Source: JADLHS01 sp036274115 (GTDB lineage: Bacteria; Verrucomicrobiota; Verrucomicrobiia; Limisphaerales; JADLHS01). Taken from it: DNA of 64,000 nucleotides. The notes beneath the pieces were generated by a model. That model saw only the letters and a list, made by a program, of their open reading frames with translations, was not told the DNA's origin and ran no database searches. The translations under genes were made by a program, and so were the position numbers. Of the stretch, positions 57,582 through 64,000 are shown piece by piece (positions within the stretch are counted from its first letter, which is position 1; each line of letters starts with the position of its first letter). The stretch spans positions 43,533-107,532 of the forward strand of contig DASUGI010000113.1 in NCBI GenBank assembly GCA_036274115.1. The letters run 5' to 3'.

Positions 57582-58967
57582 ATGAAGAAACAGCTATTTC
57601 TCTGGTCCGTCACTTCGGCCTTGGCGGGGTTTCTTTTTGGTTTTGACACCGTGGTGATCTCGGGCGCGGAGCAGACGATTCAAAAGCTCTGGAATCTGAA
57701 TTCGGCCATGCACGGACTGGTCATGGGCTCGGCGTTGTACGGCACCGTGCTCGGCTCGTTGATTGGCGGCTGGCCGACCGACACGTTTGGCCGCAAGCGA
57801 ACGCTTTTGTTCATCGGATTCCTCTACGTGTTGTCCGCGGTGGGTTGCGGGCTGGCGAACAGCGTTGGTCTCTTTGTCGCAGCGAGGTTTATAGGTGGAC
57901 TGGGAATTGGCATCTCCACCGTGGCGTCGCCGCTGTACATCTCGGAAATCGCCCCGGCAAATTTTCGGGGCCGGCTGGCCGGAATGTTTCAGTTCAACAT
58001 CGTCTTCGGTATTGTCATCGCGTTTTTGTCGAATGCCATCCTGGCCCGGATCGGTGGCGAACATGCCTGGCGCTGGATGTTGGGGATCGCGGCGTTTCCT
58101 TCAGTCGTTTATGCGATCATGTGCCTGTGGTTGCCGGAGAGTCCGCGGTGGCTGATCGGACGCAAGCATGATCGCGCGGCCGGCCTCGCGGTCCTCAAAC
58201 TCATCGAACCGGAACAGTCCGAAGCCGAACTCTCGGCTCATGCGGATGAAATACTGACCGCAGCGAAGACCGAGCAAACCACTGCGGCGCGGTTCTGGAG
58301 CAAACGTCTGAGCAAGCCGATTCTGTTGGCGTTTCTGGTCGCGTTTTTCAACCAACTCTCGGGCATCAACGCGATTCTCTACTTCGCACCCCGTATTTTT
58401 GAAATGACCGGACTCGGTGAACGCGCAGCCATGTTGCAATCCGTGGGGATCGGTGTGACGAATCTGATCTTTACCTTTGTTGGTCTCGGGCTGATTGACC
58501 GCTTGGGTCGCCGCACGTTGCTTTACATCGGTTCGTTTGGCTATCTCGTTTCGCTGGGACTGACGGCGTGGGCGTTCTTTGCGCAGCATTTTGTCATCGT
58601 GCCGATCTGCATCTTTGCGTTTATCGCCGCCCATGCCGTGGGGCAAGGCACGGTGATTTGGGTGTTGATTTCCGAGGTGTTCCCCAATCGTCATCGCGCC
58701 GAGGGACAAGCACTGGGCAGTTTCACGCACTGGATTTTTGCCGCTTTGCTGACGACGCTCTTTCCCAAGATGGTGGAGCTTTCCGGAGCGAACGAACATC
58801 CTCAACGCGCTGGCTTCATTTTTGCCTTCTTCTGCTTCATGATGTTCCTGCAACTGGTCTGGGTGAAGACGATGGTGCCGGAAACCAACGGAATCACGCT
58901 GGAACAAATGCAAGCCAGGCTGGGTATTGATGTGGAGTCTTCCGGCGCGAGCAATCAGGCCCGGTGA
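57582..58967 (+). CDS. MFS sugar porter
   Basis: A 461-residue, 12-helix major facilitator of the sugar porter family. Hallmarks are GFDTVVISGAEQ in helix 1, DTFGRKRTL between helices 2 and 3, RFIGGLGIGISTVASPLYISE, PESPRWLIGRKHD after helix 6, FNQLSGINAILYFAPRIF in helix 7, and PETNGITLEQ at the end. It starts 10 bases after the GH32 gene and precedes fructokinase by 16 bases, so it should import fructose or sucrose released by GH32. The substrate is inferred from context. Confidence 0.93.
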   Translation: MKKQLFLWSVTSALAGFLFGFDTVVISGAEQTIQKLWNLNSAMHGLVMGSALYGTVLGSLIGGWPTDTFGRKRTLLFIGFLYVLSAVGCGLANSVGLFVAARFIGGLGIGISTVASPLYISEIAPANFRGRLAGMFQFNIVFGIVIAFLSNAILARIGGEHAWRWMLGIAAFPSVVYAIMCLWLPESPRWLIGRKHDRAAGLAVLKLIEPEQSEAELSAHADEILTAAKTEQTTAARFWSKRLSKPILLAFLVAFFNQLSGINAILYFAPRIFEMTGLGERAAMLQSVGIGVTNLIFTFVGLGLIDRLGRRTLLYIGSFGYLVSLGLTAWAFFAQHFVIVPICIFAFIAAHAVGQGTVIWVLISEVFPNRHRAEGQALGSFTHWIFAALLTTLFPKMVELSGANEHPQRAGFIFAFFCFMMFLQLVWVKTMVPETNGITLEQMQARLGIDVESSGASNQAR

Positions 58968-58983
58968 CACCAGGAACAACGGG

Positions 58984-59874
58984 ATGAGTTGCAACATTGT
59001 TGGCATCGGCGAAGTGCTTTGGGACTTGTTGCCCGATGGACCTCAGTTGGGCGGCGCCCCTGCGAATTTCGCGTTTCATGCCCGGTCGCTCGGCCTGGAA
59101 GCAGGCGTCATCAGCTGTGTCGGAGATGATGAACCGGGTAACGAATTGCTGGCGCGCCTCCACCAACTGAACGTACCAATTGATCTAATAACTCAGAGGC
59201 CCGGATTACCTACCGGGACGGTCTCGGTCACGTTGGATGGAAATGGCGTACCGCAATACACGATTCACGAGCCCGTGGCTTGGGACCATATTCCATCAAC
59301 GCCCCTGGCCCGCCAAAGCGTCCGCAACGCCCAGGTGGTTTGCTTTGGAAGTCTGGCTCAGCGTTCCCGCGAATCGCGCCACACCATTCAAGAACTTGTT
59401 TCCGCGGCGCCCCGCAACGCGTTGCGCGTCTGTGACATCAACCTCCGCCAACAGTTCTATTCGTTGGACATCATCCGGCACTCGCTGCACCTGGCCAATG
59501 TTCTGAAGTTAAACGACGCGGAGTTGCCGGTGCTGGCAACCCTGTTGAATCTTCGTGGCTCGGAAAAGGAACAACTGGACGAGTTAGCCTCTCAATTTGA
59601 ACTCCAGACGATCGCGTTGACCTGCGGCGACAAAGGCAGCTTGCTGTACCATCGCGGCTGCTGGTCCGAATGCTCCGTGCAACCGGTCAAGGTCGTGGAT
59701 ACCGTCGGCGCCGGCGATGCTTTCACGGCGGCGTTGGTGAAAGGACTGCTCCTGGACATGAAGCCGGACCATATCAATACCGCCGCAAACGAAGTCGCAC
59801 GATACGTTTGCAGCTGCGCTGGAGCCACACCGCCGTTGCCCGACGCGGTTCGGCGACTTTTTACTCGAAGGTGA
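58984..59874 (+). CDS. fructokinase (PfkB family)
   Basis: A 296-residue ribokinase-fold kinase starting at ATG 58984, with AGGAAC just upstream. The N-terminal GIGEVLWDLLPDGPQLGGAPANFAFHARSLG is the fructokinase signature, and DTVGAGDAFTAALVKGLL holds the catalytic Asp and anion hole. CDINLRQQFYS and KLNDAELPVL are typical. It phosphorylates imported fructose to fructose-6-phosphate for glycolysis, completing the fructan operon. An earlier in-frame start (58927) would overlap the transporter gene. Confidence 0.93.
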   Translation: MSCNIVGIGEVLWDLLPDGPQLGGAPANFAFHARSLGLEAGVISCVGDDEPGNELLARLHQLNVPIDLITQRPGLPTGTVSVTLDGNGVPQYTIHEPVAWDHIPSTPLARQSVRNAQVVCFGSLAQRSRESRHTIQELVSAAPRNALRVCDINLRQQFYSLDIIRHSLHLANVLKLNDAELPVLATLLNLRGSEKEQLDELASQFELQTIALTCGDKGSLLYHRGCWSECSVQPVKVVDTVGAGDAFTAALVKGLLLDMKPDHINTAANEVARYVCSCAGATPPLPDAVRRLFTRR

Positions 59875-59909
59875 CTCCTGAAACCACCCCGTGTGAACAC
59901 ACCAACGCG

Positions 59910-62468
59910 TCAAGGCACTGCCAGGCGATAAAACACGTCGGTATTGGCGGGGTCGATGGGAATCACGACGCGATTAGTCGTCGTGGAGTTGGGGACCTCC
60001 ACCCACGCGCCGCCAAGGCTGTTGGTCTGCGTTTGCAAGCGGCCCCCTGCGACCGGCCAGGAAATGTCGATGTTGTTACCGGAGACTCGGGCCACCACGC
60101 GCAACGACACGAACTTGTAAATCACTCCGCCCGTTCCGTTCGCTGAAGTATTGGTGGCCAGCACGTACACCTCGCCATCTCCATCTTCTCCGAACCCATG
60201 CACGGTGAGACCGCTGGGCAGAATCTGAGAGCCGAACTGCGGCAGGTAAAACACATTGATCGTTCCCGCCTGGAGGTCGGCATAGAATAAACGGCCGTCG
60301 GCTCGTGGACCGGTCCTCAGGGCCAGATCCCCAAAAATATATTTGCCGTAAAGTTCCGGCATCCCGCTGCCACGATAAACGAAACCGCCCGTAATCGAGA
60401 TCCCGTCATTGTGATCGTATTCCAGCGTTCCCTGCGGGCCGGAAATCGGATCGATCAGCCCCGCTGGAACTCCCGGACTGCGATTGCCGGGAGGCGCACC
60501 GATCGTTCCCGCATTGCCCGCCGGACCGTTCGTCCGATTGAAAAGGAAATCGCCTTCTTTGATCGCCCAGCCGTAGTTTCCGCCCAGGACAATGCGGTCA
60601 ATCTCTTCAATGTTGTTCTGCCCGACATCAGCCAGAATCAACTCACCATTGAGGCGGTCGAAAGCAAAGCGATAGGGATTACGCAATCCATAAGCATAAA
60701 TCTCCGGCACCTGCCCCACTTCCTGGAACGGGTTGTTTGCCGGGATGCGGTACTGCCCATTGGCGCTGACGGCATTCGTGCTGCCCGCCGTCAGGGATGG
60801 ATGAAGCGGATCAAACCGAAGCATCTTGCCCAACGGCGTGCTGAGATTCTGCGCATTGCCGCCCGGATCGATGTGGCTTGCGCCAGCGTCATTGGCATCG
60901 CCGCCATCTCCCAGAGCAAGATACAAGTAGCCATCAGGTCCGAAGGCAATCGTGCCGCCATTATGATTGCCCGCCGTCTTGCCGAAGGAAATGACTTCCC
61001 GGCGCGAATTCGGATCAACCACATTCGCGTTGGTCGCTGAAATCTTCCATTCATTGACTACGTTCTTGTAGTTGTTCGTCGCCGTGGTTGGCACTGGATA
61101 CGTCGGCGAAGTCCCCGCCGGGATCAATTCGCTGTTGTAAGTATAAAGCGTCCGATAACCGGGACTGGCGGGATTGGTGTAGCCCGGATGGAAGGCCAAC
61201 CCCAAAAACCCGCGCTCGTCGTTCACGCTGCTTGGGTTTAGCGGCGGCGCGACACGACTTTGGATATTGAGCGCGGGCTCCGGTAGCAATTCTCCATCCT
61301 CAATGACGCGCAGCAGTCCATTCTGCTCCACCACAAACAACCGGGTCGAGTCACCCGGCGCATGGAAGGCGTAATCCGGGGCGGCCACGTTGGTGGCAAT
61401 CAACTGAAGGAAAACCGGAATGTCACCTTGCGGAATTGCGGGCAAGTACCTGGCGAGCGTGATTTGAACCGGCGCCGAGGTTGAACGCGCACCAAGATTG
61501 TCGGAAGCCACGGCCGTCAGCGTATGCAAACCAATTTCCAGACTCGCCGTGACATTGTAGGGACTGGTCGCATCGTTACCCAATGACACCGCCCCATCGA
61601 AGAACTGCACATTTGTCACCGAGCCGTCGGAATCGGCAGCAGTAGCGCGGACGGTTACGTTAGCAGAGCTGCTCAACACCGCGCCGTCCACCGGGTTTGT
61701 AATCGTCACGCTGGGTGGAGTGTTGCCGGAACTGACGGTTACATTCACCACAGTGGACGTCGCGGAGAGACCAAGATTGTCGGTTGCGACAGCAGTCAAC
61801 GCATGACCGCCGATAGCGAGGTTTGCCGTGATCGTGTAAGGACTGTCATTAGTCCCGCCCAGAAGCGTGTTGCCATCGAAAAACAGCACGTTCGTCACGC
61901 TGCCATCCGGGTCTTGAGCATCAGCAGTGATTTGGACCACGGCCGGCGCGGTAAAAGACTCGCCATTGGTCGGTGAAGTAATGGACACAGTGGGTGACGA
62001 ATTACCTACCGGCGGTGTGGAGCGTTGGTAAGAGAAGCCCCCTGCTTGCACTCCCCATGAGGTGAATTTGACATCGATGTATATGTCGTCGTCGACAAGA
62101 TGCATTACGGCATCAACTCCAACCGTTCCCGGTGGACCTCCATGGAGGTTTTTGGCCCAGGTATTCCAGTCAGTGTAAGTGAGGGTGGAGTAATTTGCGG
62201 TTGTTCCGTCGGCCCACCTGGTACCCAACGGGCTTGAGAAATCCGCGAACTCGGTTTCAGTCGCTGCATTAAAGATGCCCTTCATGTCCCCGCGCGTTAT
62301 CCAAACATTCGTTGTTATCCGGTCCTGATTCGTTGCAATCAGCGGATCAGTCCCGGCCAGGTTAACGAAATTGGTAAGCGGCCCCGTCCAAATCGTAGCC
62401 GCGTCGCCACTCAACTCGACAACCATACCGAGAATCCCGGCAACTATATACTTAATGTGCGTTTTCAT
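59910..62468 (-). CDS. secreted glucose/sorbosone dehydrogenase-like PQQ protein with Ig-like repeats
   Basis: An 852-residue exported protein. A signal peptide (1-23) is followed by a ~140-residue domain with DGTTANYSTLTYTDWNTWA and VDAVMHLVDDDIYIDVKFTSWG. Two Ig-like repeats (about 158-250 and 251-345) have identical openings of the type PTVSITSPTNG and VTNVLFFDGNTLLG. Residues ~350-770 form the six-bladed GSDH propeller: GFLGLAFHPGY, NHNGGTIAFGPDGYLYLALG, NPYRFAFDRLNGELILADVG. This fold binds PQQ and calcium and oxidises aldoses. The C-terminal module ends in FYRLAVP, like the protein at the left edge. It is convergent with fructokinase. Confidence 0.9.
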   Translation of the reverse strand: MKTHIKYIVAGILGMVVELSGDAATIWTGPLTNFVNLAGTDPLIATNQDRITTNVWITRGDMKGIFNAATETEFADFSSPLGTRWADGTTANYSTLTYTDWNTWAKNLHGGPPGTVGVDAVMHLVDDDIYIDVKFTSWGVQAGGFSYQRSTPPVGNSSPTVSITSPTNGESFTAPAVVQITADAQDPDGSVTNVLFFDGNTLLGGTNDSPYTITANLAIGGHALTAVATDNLGLSATSTVVNVTVSSGNTPPSVTITNPVDGAVLSSSANVTVRATAADSDGSVTNVQFFDGAVSLGNDATSPYNVTASLEIGLHTLTAVASDNLGARSTSAPVQITLARYLPAIPQGDIPVFLQLIATNVAAPDYAFHAPGDSTRLFVVEQNGLLRVIEDGELLPEPALNIQSRVAPPLNPSSVNDERGFLGLAFHPGYTNPASPGYRTLYTYNSELIPAGTSPTYPVPTTATNNYKNVVNEWKISATNANVVDPNSRREVISFGKTAGNHNGGTIAFGPDGYLYLALGDGGDANDAGASHIDPGGNAQNLSTPLGKMLRFDPLHPSLTAGSTNAVSANGQYRIPANNPFQEVGQVPEIYAYGLRNPYRFAFDRLNGELILADVGQNNIEEIDRIVLGGNYGWAIKEGDFLFNRTNGPAGNAGTIGAPPGNRSPGVPAGLIDPISGPQGTLEYDHNDGISITGGFVYRGSGMPELYGKYIFGDLALRTGPRADGRLFYADLQAGTINVFYLPQFGSQILPSGLTVHGFGEDGDGEVYVLATNTSANGTGGVIYKFVSLRVVARVSGNNIDISWPVAGGRLQTQTNSLGGAWVEVPNSTTTNRVVIPIDPANTDVFYRLAVP

Positions 62469-62623
62469 ATTTACGTTTCTTATCGGCCTCCGGAAAAGCT
62501 GGAACTACTCCGCCCGCTCTATGAGGAACAAATCGCCGGTTTGGTTCCCGGAGTTGAAGATTTAAGACAGCAGCGCCGTAGGAGTGCCGTAGAAACGGAA
62601 TGCCTTTCGGTTTGTTTGAAAGA

Positions 62624-63958
62624 TTACTGTTCCCTCACGGCAATGAGCTTGCCTCGAGTGCGAAAGAAAATAGTTCCGTCCGCAATTGCGGGCGTGGCCA
62701 TGCAAAGATCGCCGAGGTCCATGGTCGATTTCACAGAGAATTCGTCGCCCACCGGCACAATGAGTACCTTGCCGGTTTCACCGGAATAGTAGAGATGTCG
62801 TCCGTCAGAGACCGGAGAAGCCGTGTAGCCTTGCGTCGGACCGCCCAGGCGCTCGCTGTAAAGGATCCTGCCTGATTGCGCATCAAAGCAGGTCAACACC
62901 CCACTGTCACTGCAACCATAGAGGCGATCACCAACGACAATGGGTGTCTGCATGTAATTGCCCTGCCGCGGATGCACCCAGGCAATGGCCGCGTTTGTGT
63001 CCGCCGGTTTTGGAGCAGTGATATCGCCGGAAGCATTGGAACGAATGGCGCGCATCGGCCGCAAGTTCCCGTGAGCGCTCGTCAAATAGATCAACCCATG
63101 CGCAACGATGGGTGTCGGCACGGGAATATCGCCGCCCCCTTTCAACCGCCACACCTCTTTCCCGTCCGCAAACGCATATCCGCCGGAATGATGCCAGCCG
63201 TTCACGACAATCCGGGTGCCGCGATCGGATTGAACAATCGCGGGGCAACCCCACGTTGGCACGTCGCCACGAGGGGTTCGCCAAAGTTCCTTGCCCGAGG
63301 CAAGCTCAAACGCCGCCAGAAACGAGTTCGTCTGGACATCACAGAGCACAATGACCTTGCCCTCGTGAACGATCGGGGAACTGGCAAAGCCCCATTGCGC
63401 GGAGGGCACGGCGAAGAATCCGGAATCCATCGGGCCAAGATCCTTTTTCCAGATCAGCGTTCCATCCACATCGAAGCAAAAAAGTCCTTCCGAACCAAAG
63501 ATAGTGACAATCAGTTTTCCCGCGATTGCCGGGGTGGAATTGCAATGCGTGGACTTGGGATGACGTTTCACTCGCGGGACGCCTTCGTGGCCGAACGTGT
63601 TCCAGAGGATCTTGCCTGACGCGCGGTCCAACGCGAGCAGTCGCCACTGGTAGACGCCGTTCTCTTCAATCGGACCAATATCGCCGTAGAGGCCCACCTT
63701 CAGTTCTGTGTCGCTCGCTCCGATCGCGGTTGCGACGTAAATGCGATCACCCGCAATCACCGGCGAAGCATGGGCGAGTCCCGGCAACGGCGTTTGCCAC
63801 CGCACGTTCTCGCCACTTTCCACATTCCATTGCGTTGGCAACGCCTGGTTCGTGTCCACCCCGGACGCGCGCGGACCACGAAACTGGGGCCAGTCGGCAC
63901 TTGCGCTGGATAATGAAATCACAACCAAACCGAATAGAGCGATGGCGGGCTTTGGCAT
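62624..63958 (-). CDS. exported PQQ-repeat (PQQ-like) beta-propeller protein
   Basis: A 444-residue protein with signal peptide MPKPAIALFGLVVISLSSASA. Conserved opening DWPQFRGPRASGV is followed by seven or eight blades with the tryptophan-docking pattern: LLALDRASGKILW, FCFDVDGTLIWKKDLG, FELASGKELWRTP, SDSGVLTCFDAQSGRILY. This PQQ_2-like family is abundant in Planctomycetota and Verrucomicrobiota; many members are BamB-like or scaffold proteins rather than enzymes. No haem or catalytic Asp pattern of alcohol dehydrogenases is visible. It lies 155 bases upstream of the GSDH-like gene on the same strand. Confidence 0.9.
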   Translation of the reverse strand: MPKPAIALFGLVVISLSSASADWPQFRGPRASGVDTNQALPTQWNVESGENVRWQTPLPGLAHASPVIAGDRIYVATAIGASDTELKVGLYGDIGPIEENGVYQWRLLALDRASGKILWNTFGHEGVPRVKRHPKSTHCNSTPAIAGKLIVTIFGSEGLFCFDVDGTLIWKKDLGPMDSGFFAVPSAQWGFASSPIVHEGKVIVLCDVQTNSFLAAFELASGKELWRTPRGDVPTWGCPAIVQSDRGTRIVVNGWHHSGGYAFADGKEVWRLKGGGDIPVPTPIVAHGLIYLTSAHGNLRPMRAIRSNASGDITAPKPADTNAAIAWVHPRQGNYMQTPIVVGDRLYGCSDSGVLTCFDAQSGRILYSERLGGPTQGYTASPVSDGRHLYYSGETGKVLIVPVGDEFSVKSTMDLGDLCMATPAIADGTIFFRTRGKLIAVREQ

Positions 63959-64000
63959 AGGTCAGTGCGGACATATGACGTGACTGCGGACGATTTGGCA

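Overview
The window reads as chromosomal DNA of a Verrucomicrobiota bacterium, probably of the Pedosphaera/Limisphaerales type. The evidence is the mix of families: secreted proteins with Ig-like, thrombospondin-type and PQQ-propeller modules, Tat-exported Gfo/Idh oxidoreductases, secreted plant-polysaccharide hydrolases, a Rho factor with a long Ala/Pro/Lys N-terminal insert, an HME-type metal efflux operon, and an unusual density of hairpin repeats between genes. This placement is inference from gene content. I see no rRNA, CRISPR array, integrase or prophage.

Layout. 1-13.4 kb: end of a large secreted protein, a small lipoprotein, rho, a three-domain fusion (LMW phosphatase - ribose-5-phosphate isomerase B - serine hydroxymethyltransferase), a degenerate S41 protease homologue, an M20 dipeptidase, an AsmA-like protein, a GT2 glycosyltransferase, a lytic transglycosylase, a dinB remnant and a rhomboid protease. 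13.5-24.1 kb: a lipoprotein, a REP-associated transposase (RAYT) gene interrupted by its own type of REP hairpin, aconitase, an MBL-fold hydrolase, a Gfo/Idh oxidoreductase, a VOC protein and a GH105-GH28 pectinase fusion. 24.1-25 kb is a mosaic of palindromic repeats. 25-34.3 kb: Kup potassium transporter, then a heavy-metal efflux operon (Cys-rich secreted protein, TolC-like channel, short His-rich adaptor, UPF0114 membrane protein, CzcA/CusA-like pump carrying an in-frame palindromic insert, and a frameshifted Cys/His-rich periplasmic protein). 34.4-45 kb: a SUKH-like protein, KDG kinase, AnmK, a lipoprotein, a YlbF-family protein with a Cys-rich tail, a fatty acid desaturase, cardiolipin synthase, a pilin-like protein, a single-domain response regulator and a YVTN propeller protein. 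45.4-45.9 kb: divergent tRNA-Glu and tRNA-Phe with promoters and terminators.

46.5-54.5 kb is the most distinctive system: five minus-strand genes, each joined to the next by a 4-base stop/start overlap (ATGA or GTGA). They encode a helical protein, a MoxR/RavA-type AAA+ ATPase, a 241-residue protein, a vWA-like plus beta-propeller protein, and a very large repeat/propeller protein. This matches the MoxR-vWA-beta-propeller ternary systems proposed from comparative genomics as NTP-dependent conflict or chaperone systems; function is not established. 54.9-59.9 kb is a fructan/sucrose catabolic cluster (remnant of a LacI-type regulator, secreted GH32, MFS sugar porter, fructokinase). 59.9-64 kb holds two secreted PQQ-type proteins: a glucose/sorbosone-dehydrogenase-like enzyme with Ig-like repeats, and a PQQ-repeat propeller protein.

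A second theme is hairpin repeats. At least eight palindromic families lie in intergenic spaces, several beginning at a stop codon, and two copies lie inside genes: one in frame in the efflux pump, one introducing an in-frame stop in the RAYT gene.
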